DNA of 64,000 bases from Burkholderiaceae bacterium (lineage in GTDB: Bacteria; Pseudomonadota; Gammaproteobacteria; Burkholderiales; Burkholderiaceae_C). The notes under the pieces were generated by a model. It worked only from the letters and a program-made list of their open reading frames with translations, did not search any database and had not been told where the DNA came from. Positions 17,722 to 26,859 of this stretch are shown here, piece after piece. The stretch spans positions 1 to 64,000 of the forward strand of contig JADMJJ010000085.1 of the NCBI GenBank assembly GCA_018780645.1. Direction: 5' to 3'. The number at the start of each line of letters is the position of its first letter. Within the stretch, counting starts at the first letter, position 1. Made by a program: the position numbers and the translations under genes.

Positions 17722-17838
17722 GGACTGGCCTGGTTGGAGTGAATGGACAGACGCTAGTGTTCGCAAGGCGCCCGGCCGTGTCGTCAGGCAACGGTGCCGT
17801 TTCGGTCACAGTCCGGTGCCAGCCGCTACATTCGAGGC

Positions 17839-20454
17839 ATGACCCGTCCCCCGCCGTCCGCCGTCCCGTTGCTGTTCGGACCCTTCAAGCTGGACCTCGC
17901 CGCGGCGCAGCTGCTTCGTGATGGCCAGGTCTTGCCCCTGAGGCCCAAGGCCTATGAGCTGCTGGTGGCGCTGGCCAGCCGGCCCGGCGAGCTGGTCACC
18001 AAGGACGAGCTGCTGGACGCTGTCTGGGGCCGGCGCTTCATCACCGAGGGAGTGATCAAGGCCGTGGTGGCCGAGCTGCGCAGCGCGCTCGGCGACGACC
18101 CCAAGGCACCGCGCTGGATCGCCACCGTGCCGCGGCGTGGCTACCGTTTTGCGGGTGCCGCGCCCGAGCCGCTTGCCGCGCCGGCGCTGCTAGCGGCGAC
18201 GGCAGGTGCGGGCAATGTGCCGCAGGGCCTCGAACCTGCGATCGGGCGCGCGGACGAGCTGGAGGCGCTGTCGCAAATGCTGGTCGGCCATCGCCTGGTG
18301 ACCCTGGCCGGCCCTTCCGGCATTGGCAAGACCCGCCTGGCCTGGGCGCTGGCCCATGCCCATAGCCAGAGCGGGGCCTGGTCCGATGGCGTCTGGTTTG
18401 TCGAGCTGGCGGGGCTATTGCCGGAATCCAGCGATGACGCCCTGCTGTGCGCCACCATCGCCCAGACTCTGCAACTGGGCGCCGGGGCGGCCGGGGACGG
18501 GGCCTCGCTGGCCCGGGCGCTGCGGCCGCTGCATCTGCTGCTGGTGCTGGACAACGCCGAGCATCTGCTGCCCCAGCTGGCACCGTTGCTGGCCGCGCTG
18601 CTGCCGCAGGCACCGGCGCTGCGCATCGTGCTGACCAGCCAGGAGCCGCTGCGCATCCCCGGCGAACAGCTGCTCAGGCTGGAGCCGCTGAGCCTGCCGC
18701 CGGCCGCGGACGATGGCGATACGCAGCGGCTGATGAGCAGCAGCGCGGTGCGATTGTTCGTCGAGCGGGTGGCCGCGCGCATGCCGGGTTTTGCGCTGGC
18801 GGCTCAGCAGCAGCAGGCGGTGGCCGATATCTGCCGCGCGCTGGACGGCCTGCCGCTGGCGCTGGAGCTGGCCGCCGCGCGCGTGCCTCTGCTGGGCGTG
18901 CATGGCATTGCCGACCTGTTGCTGGGCGATGACGAGGGCGCCCGGTTGGCACTGCTGAGCCAGGGGGCTCGCAATGCTGTGCCGCGCCAGCGCAGCCTGC
19001 GCGATGCGCTGCAGTGGAGCCATGCGCTGCTGGACGAGACGCAGCGCCGCGTGTTCCGGCGCCTGGCGGTGTTTAGGGGTGGCTTCGGTCTGGCCGCCGC
19101 GCAGATCGTCTGCAGCGACCAGGAGTTGGGCGCGGCCGGAGCCGCCGGGTTAGAGGACTGGGGCGTGCTTGATGCGCTGCATGCGCTGGTGGACAAGTCC
19201 CTGCTCGCACCCGCCTCTGAGCCCGGCGCCACGTCGCGCTTCAAGCTGCTGGAGAGCCCGCGCGCATTTGCGCTGGAACAGCTGGGCCAGTCCGGCGAGC
19301 TGGCCGCCACGCAGCTGCGCCACTGGCATGCCATGTGCATCTACTGGGCCCAGGCCGATGCGCGGGCGCTCAGCGACCCGGCGCTGGACTGGATCGCCCG
19401 CCACCTGCCCGAGCTCGACAATCTTCGCGGCGCCCTGCGCTGGGCCTGTGCCCAGCCTGAGGCCGCCCCGGCCGACGCCGGCCTCAGGCTGCTGGGCCAT
19501 ACGCCCCTGCTGTGGCACCGCGCCGGCTTTGCCACCGAGGGCCGAAGCTGGTGCGAGCAGCTGCGCGGGCAGGCGCTGAGCAGCACCGACGAGTCATTGC
19601 GCGGCGGCTTCGAACTGGTGGTGGCGGCGCTCAGCTCCTATGCCTCGGCCTATCCACCGGCCCAGGGCATCGCAGCGGCACGCCTCGCGGTGCAGGTGTT
19701 CGAGGCCAGCGGTGATGCGGTGCGGGCCTATTTCTCGCTGTATCTGCTGAACCAGTTCACGCAGGCGCAGGCCGGCACCGGGCAGGACGACCTGTTGGTG
19801 CGCATGAGTGGCTGGGAGCAGGCCGGCTGGAGCGAGCTGTTGACGCGCTACGGCCGCATGGCACGTGGCTACCGCTCCCGGCTGACAGGCCGCAGCGAGG
19901 ACTATCTGGTCTTCTGCCGCAGCGAGTTCGCGCGTTGCCGGCGCCTGGAGGCCCGGGCCGAGAGCTGGGGTGCGGCCCAGGGCCTGATGCTGGCCGAGCA
20001 CGATGTTGGTGCCGTGGGCGAGGCACTGCGGGTGGGCCGGCAGACCCTGACCGAGATCCGCGCCGCCGGCCAGTTGCGCCAGCATCCGGCCCTGCTCGCG
20101 GTGTGGACCACGATGCTGGCTCAGAGCGGCGACAGCGCCGGCACCCGGGTGGCGCTGAGCGACGGCCTGCCCGCGCTCAGTGGCGCCGGCACGGCCTGGA
20201 TGGCCCATGTGGCGCTGGCCTGGCTGGCCGCCCACGAAGGGCGTCATGACGATGCCGGTCGATTGCTGGGCTGGCATGATGCCGCCCAGCGCCTGCACAG
20301 CCGCCCCGCCGCCGGTGGCTACATCGCCCGTTCGCTGCAGGCGCTGGATCAGCATCTGCAGCAGCGCCTGGGCGGGCCGGCCTTGCTGCAACGGCGCGCT
20401 GCCGGGGCCACGCTGGGCGACGAGGGCGCGCAGCGCCTCGCCCTGCAGGCCTGA
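17839..20454 (+). CDS. winged-helix (OmpR/CadC-type) regulator with STAND-like ATPase and TPR-like C-terminus
   Basis: An 871-aa one-component regulator. Residues about 10-105 form an OmpR-type DNA-binding domain (LRPKAYELLVALASRPGE, RRGYRF). A STAND/AfsR-like ATPase follows, with Walker A GPSGIGKTRL and Walker B LLLVLDNAEHLL, then helical repeats to the end. Such proteins couple nucleotide-dependent switching to transcription. It is transcribed divergently, 117 nt from the PEP-CTERM unit, and is the natural candidate to control it; this is inference. ATG 17839 is chosen because similarity begins soon after it. Confidence 0.85.
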   Translation: MTRPPPSAVPLLFGPFKLDLAAAQLLRDGQVLPLRPKAYELLVALASRPGELVTKDELLDAVWGRRFITEGVIKAVVAELRSALGDDPKAPRWIATVPRRGYRFAGAAPEPLAAPALLAATAGAGNVPQGLEPAIGRADELEALSQMLVGHRLVTLAGPSGIGKTRLAWALAHAHSQSGAWSDGVWFVELAGLLPESSDDALLCATIAQTLQLGAGAAGDGASLARALRPLHLLLVLDNAEHLLPQLAPLLAALLPQAPALRIVLTSQEPLRIPGEQLLRLEPLSLPPAADDGDTQRLMSSSAVRLFVERVAARMPGFALAAQQQQAVADICRALDGLPLALELAAARVPLLGVHGIADLLLGDDEGARLALLSQGARNAVPRQRSLRDALQWSHALLDETQRRVFRRLAVFRGGFGLAAAQIVCSDQELGAAGAAGLEDWGVLDALHALVDKSLLAPASEPGATSRFKLLESPRAFALEQLGQSGELAATQLRHWHAMCIYWAQADARALSDPALDWIARHLPELDNLRGALRWACAQPEAAPADAGLRLLGHTPLLWHRAGFATEGRSWCEQLRGQALSSTDESLRGGFELVVAALSSYASAYPPAQGIAAARLAVQVFEASGDAVRAYFSLYLLNQFTQAQAGTGQDDLLVRMSGWEQAGWSELLTRYGRMARGYRSRLTGRSEDYLVFCRSEFARCRRLEARAESWGAAQGLMLAEHDVGAVGEALRVGRQTLTEIRAAGQLRQHPALLAVWTTMLAQSGDSAGTRVALSDGLPALSGAGTAWMAHVALAWLAAHEGRHDDAGRLLGWHDAAQRLHSRPAAGGYIARSLQALDQHLQQRLGGPALLQRRAAGATLGDEGAQRLALQA

Positions 20455-20470
20455 TGAAGGCCCGGCCGAC

Positions 20471-20785
20471 TCAGGTCTTCCTGATCGCCGGCCGTATCAG
20501 CGTGCGCTGGAACCAGGCCTCGTTCATGCGCAGCAGGAAGGGCGCATTGATCGGATAGCCCGACTTGTCGCCCAGCACCGCCTCGTTGCCGCAGCGCGGG
20601 CACATGGCGGTTTGCTGCTCGACGGCCGCCGGGTCGTCCACCCGGTCGAGGTCCAGCCCTGCCCAGGCGGTGATCTCGTCCGGCGGGAAGATCTGCATGC
20701 AGTTGCAGCAGCCACAGGCCTTGCTGGCCTGGATCTGGGCCCAGTTGTTGGTGGTGTAGCGATAGGCGGCAAGAAGCTCGTTCAT
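20471..20785 (-). CDS. small zinc-ribbon-like protein
   Basis: A 104-aa cytoplasmic protein with two Cys clusters, CGCCNC at about residues 24-29 and CPRCG at about 62-66, which probably bind one zinc ion. The segment after the second cluster, GYPINAPFLLRMNEAWF, is recognisable in a widespread uncharacterised family. It converges with the ATPase regulator (16-nt gap). No enzymatic motif is visible. The short form starting MNELLAAYRY is preferred because the upstream extension overlaps the neighbouring promoter region. Confidence 0.7.
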   Translation of the reverse strand: MNELLAAYRYTTNNWAQIQASKACGCCNCMQIFPPDEITAWAGLDLDRVDDPAAVEQQTAMCPRCGNEAVLGDKSGYPINAPFLLRMNEAWFQRTLIRPAIRKT

Positions 20786-20832
20786 GGTAGTCGCCGATAT
20801 TGCAAAGGGCTGTGGCAGCTCAGTGGACTCGA

Positions 20833-20850
20833 TTGACCGCCTTCGGTCAA
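20833..20850. promoter_or_regulatory. short hairpin or operator in a divergent promoter region
   Basis: TTGACCG-CCTT-CGGTCAA is a 7-bp perfect inverted repeat midway between the zinc-ribbon gene and the PKD/BNR lipoprotein gene. It could be an operator or an RNA hairpin; no T-run follows. Confidence 0.4.
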
Positions 20851-20963
20851 GTCGGGCGTAGGCCGCGCTCGTCGTCTTTCTGCCGGCGGCGGGTGCAGTG
20901 CCACACACTCCCGATACACTCCGTCGCACAGAGCCCCCAACGGGCCAGTTTCAGGGAGATTTC

Positions 20964-23453
20964 ATGCGTGAATCCGTAACACCGACCCGTGCGGGTCGGC
21001 GAGTGCTGTCGTCGATCGTTCTTTCGGTCTGCTTTGCCGTACTGAGCGCCTGCGGTGGGGGTGGTGGCGACAGCCCGCCGACGCCGCCCCAGCCGCAGCC
21101 GGCGGCGCTGCCAGACAGCGTTTCCATCACAACCGCGACGGCGGCAACCGACATCGAGGCAACGTTCCAGTTCAAGCCGTCGAACGACACCAGCGTCGCC
21201 GGGATCAACTATGCCTGGACCTTTGGCGATGGCGGCAGCAGCGCGCTGCCCCAGCCCAGCTACAAGTACGCCAAGGCAGGTGACTACAAGGTCGAGCTGA
21301 AGATCAGCAACTCGGCCGGCCAGAGCCGCTCGGCCACGTTCAGTGTCTCGCTGGACAACAAGTCCCATCTGACTGGCCTCAGCTGTGACGAGGCCCAACA
21401 AGGCGGCTGGTGCCGTGTCTACCCGAAGGAGCAGCGCGCCGAACTCGTCGCTGTGCGCTTTGCTGATGCGGCGGCAGGTTGGGCGGTCGGCGAGAAGGGC
21501 AAGATACTCCGCACCACAGACGGCGGCGCCTCCTGGATTGAGCAAATCGGCGGCGCCACGGTCACTCAAGCGGAATTCGAGTTTGACAGAGTGCTGATTT
21601 TCGACCGATCAACCGCCTGGGCCCATTCCAACTATGGCAACCTGCACTACACAAGCGATGGAGGCGCAAGCTGGAGGCTGATTGGCAGCAGCTATGTCAA
21701 AGTCCCCGGAGAACACACAAAATACCTAGGCGAATTTATCGTGCAGGGCCGCCTCGGCCTCATTGGCTACGAAACCGACAACCCAGAAAGACCCGCCTTC
21801 GTCAGCCGCGACGGAGGCGCCTCCTGGTTGCCCATTGATCCCGAGGTCCAGTGGGCGCAGCCTGACGGTACGCTTTGGCGGGTTGACGAGGGTCGGGTAT
21901 CTCGCTCGGTTGACTTGGGCACCAGCTTCCATCCAACCGGACTCACGGTTGGTGCTGGCGCAAGGTTGATTTTCGTGGCCCATGACAATCAGTACCTGTC
22001 TGTGTTCGAGGTAGGGGATGGTTTCTACACGCTCTGGCGTTCGCGGGACGGCGGCTCGACATGGGTTCCGCTCAGAGTCTCGTTCCCGATGAACTACGGC
22101 GCCTCCAAGCTGTACCAGATCGGCCCCGACGCCTATCTGGCGCGGCTGGGGGGTGGATTGTTTCGCAGCGTGGATGGCGGACAAACGTTCGTGGCGCAGC
22201 CGCCGGTCGTGAAGTACAACTACACCGACGTCACGGTGCTGTCCTACAACGTCATCGTGGTGCCAACCTGGCTTGGTGCCATGATCAGCGGGGATGGCGG
22301 TGCGACCTGGCAGTCCATGAATTCACCTGTTCCCAATCAGGCATTCGACGCGGACCGCCCGGCCTACACCTACCCTTACCCCAAGTTTCAGCAGATTGAC
22401 GTCAACACGCTGATCAGCTGGGGCTGGCCGGATAACCCGGGCGTCTACAGCTCGAAAGACCACGGCCAAAGCTGGCGGCTGATCGTCGGCCAGACGCCCA
22501 ACGAGTCTGCAGTGCTGAAGTCGTTCCTGGCACTGACGAGTACGCGCCTGCTGGCCATCACGGACAAGGGGGCCCTGCGCCTGAGCACGGACGCCGGCCG
22601 TACCTGGGCAACCAAGTTGCAAGGCACTGCGGGAACCGCAGCAAAACTCCTGCGCAGCGGCGATGGCGGCACTGTCTGGCTCAGCGGCAGTTTCGATGCC
22701 TGGTTACCGAGCCAGAGCCTGAAGCGCAGCATCGACGGCGGTGATACCTGGCAGGAACTGCCTGTCGCCGCCAGCTTGTACGATTTCAACTTCATGAACG
22801 CGAAGTTCGGCTGGGCGCGCAGCGCCACGGGCATGTCGACGACGCGTGATGGCGGCGAATCATGGATCGCAATCTGTCAGGGCGACAGCTGTCCGCCAGC
22901 CGCGACGGCGCTCAGCTTTCGAGATGAGCTGAACGGGGTGGCCGTCTCTCGCTCGACCAGCTACAAGACCCGCGACGGTGGCAAGACCTGGACCACCGCT
23001 TCCCTGCCCAGCAACCTCGTTACATCAGGCTATAAGTCGCTGGACTACCGGCTCGCGCTCGCCGGAGAGGCGGGGGCCTGGGCCAGCCTGCTGGCCTGCG
23101 ATTCGCAGGGATCACATCTGCCTTGGGTTTGCAGCACGGCGTTGCTGCAGTCCAGCGATGGCGGCAGCACCTGGGCCAGGGCCGAGCTTGCCATTGACGA
23201 CGAGGCCGTTAACGTGATCGGCTTCTTTGACGCCCAGCATGGCTGGGTGCATACGCCCAATCGCCGCCAGATCAATTTCACCCAGGACGGGGGCAAGACC
23301 TGGACCCAGCGCGCGGTGCCGTTCGTCTCATCCGCCGGCATCCAGTTCAACGATATGCGCACGGGCTGGATGCTGAACCAGGACGGCGAGCTCTTCGCCA
23401 CGGGCACCGGCGGGGCGACGGTGCCACCGGCAATGGCAGCCGGTCCGCGCTAG
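20964..23453 (+). CDS. PKD- and BNR/YCF48-repeat lipoprotein
   Basis: An 829-aa predicted lipoprotein: signal peptide with lipobox LSAC followed by GGGGGD, a PKD-like domain at about residues 40-130 (YAWTFGDGG), then a beta-propeller made of many BNR/YCF48-type repeats with the SxDGGxTW signature (for example SRDGGSTW, SIDGGDTW, TRDGGESW, TQDGGKTW). GGGAG lies just upstream of the ATG. BNR/YCF48 proteins bind glycans or act as assembly factors; here an outer-membrane or periplasmic surface protein of unknown ligand is most likely. Stand-alone gene. Confidence 0.82.
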   Translation: MRESVTPTRAGRRVLSSIVLSVCFAVLSACGGGGGDSPPTPPQPQPAALPDSVSITTATAATDIEATFQFKPSNDTSVAGINYAWTFGDGGSSALPQPSYKYAKAGDYKVELKISNSAGQSRSATFSVSLDNKSHLTGLSCDEAQQGGWCRVYPKEQRAELVAVRFADAAAGWAVGEKGKILRTTDGGASWIEQIGGATVTQAEFEFDRVLIFDRSTAWAHSNYGNLHYTSDGGASWRLIGSSYVKVPGEHTKYLGEFIVQGRLGLIGYETDNPERPAFVSRDGGASWLPIDPEVQWAQPDGTLWRVDEGRVSRSVDLGTSFHPTGLTVGAGARLIFVAHDNQYLSVFEVGDGFYTLWRSRDGGSTWVPLRVSFPMNYGASKLYQIGPDAYLARLGGGLFRSVDGGQTFVAQPPVVKYNYTDVTVLSYNVIVVPTWLGAMISGDGGATWQSMNSPVPNQAFDADRPAYTYPYPKFQQIDVNTLISWGWPDNPGVYSSKDHGQSWRLIVGQTPNESAVLKSFLALTSTRLLAITDKGALRLSTDAGRTWATKLQGTAGTAAKLLRSGDGGTVWLSGSFDAWLPSQSLKRSIDGGDTWQELPVAASLYDFNFMNAKFGWARSATGMSTTRDGGESWIAICQGDSCPPAATALSFRDELNGVAVSRSTSYKTRDGGKTWTTASLPSNLVTSGYKSLDYRLALAGEAGAWASLLACDSQGSHLPWVCSTALLQSSDGGSTWARAELAIDDEAVNVIGFFDAQHGWVHTPNRRQINFTQDGGKTWTQRAVPFVSSAGIQFNDMRTGWMLNQDGELFATGTGGATVPPAMAAGPR

Positions 23454-23526
23454 GCCGGCTGCGCGGGGTTTATAGTCTTTCTGCCGAAATGCGGATCGCG
23501 CCCCGGCCCATCGATCAGGAAGCTCA

Positions 23527-24990
23527 GTGCTGATAGAAAGAATCATGGCCCAGGCGCAAGCCGCGCCGCAACAGCCCGCCCTTGTCCACAACGGTGTGGC
23601 TTGGAGCTATGCCGAATTTGTCCACCGCCTGTTGCAGGCCCGCGGATACTTGTCGCAGCAGCTTGCGCCTGCCCGGCATCCGTCCGCGCCCGGCGTGGCC
23701 GTGTTGTGCGTCGAGCACCTGGCCCAGGCCTGGGTGTTGGGCATCGCCCTGCGCGATCTGGGGCTGACCACGGTATCGGTCGCGTCGGCCCAGGAGATTG
23801 ACGGGCTTGGGCTCGACGACATTCGCTGCGTGGTGAGCTGGGCAGGGGAGAACCCGCCGAACCTTGCGGCGCTGACCCTCCGAACCGGTTGGGCCTGGAT
23901 CAAGGTGCCCGAGGATCTCGGCAACGCCACGGTGATCGACGAGCCGGCATGGCCAGGCTCAACAGCGCACGCTGCGGGCCACATCATCCAGACCTCTGGC
24001 ACCACCGGTGCCTACAAGAAGATTCTGCGCGATGCGGCGGTGGAGACGAGCACGCTGGACCTGCACGCCGACATCAACGGCATCGATGCCTCATCGCTGG
24101 TCTTTGTGCGCGACTTCCCGCTGTGGACGGCGGGTGGCTACCGTTGGCCGCTGCTGAGCTGGCACCGGGGAGCGACGGTGGTGTTCCAGCAGTGGCGGGA
24201 CTTTCACGAGCCTCTGCTGTCGCAGCCGCTGACCCATGTGTTTGCCACGCCGATGACGCTGATGTTTGTGGGCGACCCGGAGCTGCCGCTGCGCCGCAAT
24301 GACGCGATGCGCTTGCTGGTCACCGGGGGCGCCATGCCTCGGGCCCTGGTGGCTGCGCTGCAGCAGCGGCTGACACGGCAGGTCTACACCGTGCTGGCCT
24401 CCACCGAGGCGCTGACGGTGGGTGCCACGCTGGTCGAGAAGCTGGACGATCTGGCCTGGCACCGCGTCCACCCGGCGCGCGAGGCGCAGGTGGTGGATGA
24501 AGCTGACCAGCCGCTGGCAGCGGGGCAGGTCGGGCTGCTGCGTATCCGCATACTGGATGGCGTGAACGGCTATCTGGGCGACGAGGCGGCGTCGCGGGAA
24601 TTCTTCCGCGACGGCTATTTCTACCCCGGGGATCTGGCCGTGTTCCATGCGGACGGTCGCTTGGCCCTGTGCGGACGTGTCACCGACGTCATCAATGTGC
24701 TGGGCAACAAGATCGCCACCGCACCGATCGAGGCGGCATTGCAGACCCGGCTGGAGGTCGATGCGGTGTGCCTGCTGTCGCTGCCCAAGGCCGGCGCCGA
24801 TGACGAGGTGCACATCGCCATCGAGTCCGGCCGAGCGCTGAGCCAGGCAGAACTGCAGGCGGCGGCCAACGATCAGCTGAAGATCTTTGGCCAGGTGCAC
24901 TTTCACCTGCTCAAGCAACTCCCGCGCAACCGCATGGGCAAGGTGCTGCGGTTGGCCCTGCGCCAGCAACTGCTGGCGGGCCAGGCCTGA
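23527..24990 (+). CDS. AMP-forming acyl/aryl ligase (ANL superfamily)
   Basis: A 487-aa adenylate-forming enzyme. Motif A3 is QTSGTTGAYKK (about residues 157-167), the GRVTDVINVLGNKI hinge region is at about 378-391 and the C-terminal Lys motif is PRNRMGKVLR. The N-terminal domain is short. The GTG start has GGAAG 5-6 nt upstream; ATG 23545 is an alternative. No carrier protein, thioesterase or other biosynthetic gene lies beside it. It could activate a fatty or aromatic acid as the CoA thioester; substrate unknown. It converges with the ETF-QO gene (10-nt gap). Confidence 0.8.
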   Translation: MLIERIMAQAQAAPQQPALVHNGVAWSYAEFVHRLLQARGYLSQQLAPARHPSAPGVAVLCVEHLAQAWVLGIALRDLGLTTVSVASAQEIDGLGLDDIRCVVSWAGENPPNLAALTLRTGWAWIKVPEDLGNATVIDEPAWPGSTAHAAGHIIQTSGTTGAYKKILRDAAVETSTLDLHADINGIDASSLVFVRDFPLWTAGGYRWPLLSWHRGATVVFQQWRDFHEPLLSQPLTHVFATPMTLMFVGDPELPLRRNDAMRLLVTGGAMPRALVAALQQRLTRQVYTVLASTEALTVGATLVEKLDDLAWHRVHPAREAQVVDEADQPLAAGQVGLLRIRILDGVNGYLGDEAASREFFRDGYFYPGDLAVFHADGRLALCGRVTDVINVLGNKIATAPIEAALQTRLEVDAVCLLSLPKAGADDEVHIAIESGRALSQAELQAAANDQLKIFGQVHFHLLKQLPRNRMGKVLRLALRQQLLAGQA

Positions 24991-25000
24991 CGCCTGGGCC

Positions 25001-26686
25001 TTACATCCCCGCGTAGTTCGGCCCGCCACCGCCCTCGGGCGTGACCCAGACGATGTTCTGTGTCGGGTCCTTGATATCGCAGGTCTTGCAATGCACGCAG
25101 TTCTGCGCATTGATCTGCAGGCGGTCGCTGTTGTCGGCGTTCTTGACGAACTCGTAGACGCCGGCCGGGCAGTAGCGGCTCTCGGGCCCGGCGTACTGCG
25201 CCAGGTTGATGGCCACCGGCACGCCGGAGTCCTTCAAGGTCAGGTGCGCCGGCTGGTTCTCTTCGTGATTGGTGTTGCTGACGAAGACCGAGCTGAGGCG
25301 ATCGAAGGTTAGCTTGTTGTCGGGCTTCGGGTAGTCGATCTTGGGCATCTCGGCCGCCGGACGCAGGGCCAGATGGTCGGGCTTCGTGCCGTGCAGGGTC
25401 CAGGGCGGCACCTTGACGCCAAGCTTGGGCAGCAGCCATTGCTCGATGCCGGTCATCAGATTGCCGATCAGCTTGCCCTTCTTGAACCAGAGCTTGAAGT
25501 TCTTCGTGCGCTCCAGCTCGGCATGCAGCCAGCTCTGCGCGAAGGCCACCGGGTAGGCGCTCAGCTCGTCCTGCGCGCGGCCTGACTGCAAGGCGTCGAA
25601 GGCGGCCTCGGCAGCCAGCATGCCGGTCTTGATGGCTGCATGGCTGCCCTTGATGCGCGAGGCGTTCAGGGTGCCGGCATCGCAGCCGACCAGGCAGCCG
25701 CCGGCGAACACCAGCTTGGGCAGGGCCTGCAGGCCTCCGTTGTTGATGGCGCGGGCGCCATAGCCGATGCGTTTGCCGCCTTCGATATGCGCGCGAATGG
25801 CGGGGTGGGTCTTCCAGCGCTGCATTTCCTCGAAGGGGCTCATCCAGGGGTTCTGGTAGTCCAGTCCCAGCACATAGCCCAGGGTGACCTTGTTGCCTTC
25901 GAGGTGGTAGAGGAAACCACCGCCGAAGCTGTCGTCGGTGAGGGGCCAGCCGGCGGTGTGCACCACCTTGCCCGGCTGGGCCTTGTCGGCGGGCACTTCC
26001 CACAGCTCCTTGATGCCGATGGCATAGGTCTGCGGATCGCGGCCCGCGTCGAGCTTGAATCTGGCGATCAGCTGCTTGCCCAGGTGGCCACGTGCGCCCT
26101 CGGCGAACACCGTGTACTTGCCGTGCAACTCCATGCCCAGCTGGAAGCCGTCATGGGGTTGGCCGTCCTTGCCCACGCCCAGATTGCCGGTGGCCACGCC
26201 GCGCACCGCGCCGTCCTCGCCATAGACCACTTCGGCGGCGGTGAAGCCCGGGAAGATTTCGACGCCCAGGCCCTCGGCCTGCTCACCGAGCCACTTGGTC
26301 ACGGCGCCCAGCGAGATGACGTAGTTGCCCTCGTTGTGGAAGCACTCCGGCACCAGGAAATCGGGCGTGCGGGTGCTGCCGGTTTCGTTCAGGAAGAGGA
26401 TGTCGTCGCTGGTCACCGGCTGGTTCAGCGGTGCACCCAGCTCTTTCCAGTTGGGCAGCAGCTCATTGAGGCCGCGCGGGTCCATCACCGCGCCGGACAG
26501 GATGTGCGCACCGGGCTCGGAACCCTTTTCCAGCACCACCACCGATACCTCCGCGCCCTTGGCTGCGGCGAGCTGCTTGAGCCGGATCGCGGTGGCCAGG
26601 CCGGCGGGGCCGGCGCCGACGATGACGACGTCGTATTCCATCGCTTCACGGGGGCCGTACTGCGCAATCAGTTCCTGGTTTGTCAT
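25001..26686 (-). CDS. electron transfer flavoprotein-ubiquinone oxidoreductase
   Basis: A 561-aa ETF-QO, which passes electrons from acyl-CoA and other dehydrogenases via ETF to ubiquinone at the inner membrane. N-terminal FAD motif VVIVGAGPAGLATAIRL; C-terminal 4Fe-4S cluster ligands in CPAGVYEF and CVHCKTCDIKDP. Length is that of the family. Start at MTNQELIAQYG; a GGAACTCC stretch upstream is a weak Shine-Dalgarno. A palindromic site about 65 nt upstream may be an operator of a fatty-acid or branched-chain catabolic regulator. Confidence 0.95.
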   Translation of the reverse strand: MTNQELIAQYGPREAMEYDVVIVGAGPAGLATAIRLKQLAAAKGAEVSVVVLEKGSEPGAHILSGAVMDPRGLNELLPNWKELGAPLNQPVTSDDILFLNETGSTRTPDFLVPECFHNEGNYVISLGAVTKWLGEQAEGLGVEIFPGFTAAEVVYGEDGAVRGVATGNLGVGKDGQPHDGFQLGMELHGKYTVFAEGARGHLGKQLIARFKLDAGRDPQTYAIGIKELWEVPADKAQPGKVVHTAGWPLTDDSFGGGFLYHLEGNKVTLGYVLGLDYQNPWMSPFEEMQRWKTHPAIRAHIEGGKRIGYGARAINNGGLQALPKLVFAGGCLVGCDAGTLNASRIKGSHAAIKTGMLAAEAAFDALQSGRAQDELSAYPVAFAQSWLHAELERTKNFKLWFKKGKLIGNLMTGIEQWLLPKLGVKVPPWTLHGTKPDHLALRPAAEMPKIDYPKPDNKLTFDRLSSVFVSNTNHEENQPAHLTLKDSGVPVAINLAQYAGPESRYCPAGVYEFVKNADNSDRLQINAQNCVHCKTCDIKDPTQNIVWVTPEGGGGPNYAGM

Positions 26687-26725
26687 GGAGTTCCTTGAGG
26701 GGCTGCCGGTGAAGGCTTGCGCGGC

Positions 26726-26765
26726 ATTCTAGCGGGGAAAGCGGCAAAAATAGAACGATCGTGCT
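26726..26765 (-). promoter_or_regulatory. candidate promoter and operator of the ETF-QO gene
   Basis: Reading the minus strand, a TAGAAT hexamer (26726-26731) resembles a -10. Upstream at 26752-26765 lies AGAACGATCGTGCT, a 14-bp near-palindrome (6 of 7 pairs) around ACGATCGT, flanked by A/T runs. TetR-type regulators of fatty-acid and amino-acid degradation in betaproteobacteria bind similar palindromes; assignment to one of them is inference. Confidence 0.4.
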
Positions 26766-26859
26766 TTTGTGCGAGGCACCCCGCGGCCGGGCCGTTTCTG
26801 GCGTGGCCGCAATGGCTTCGTGCTATCGTGAAAGCAAGCTATCCAACCCCAAAAACATC

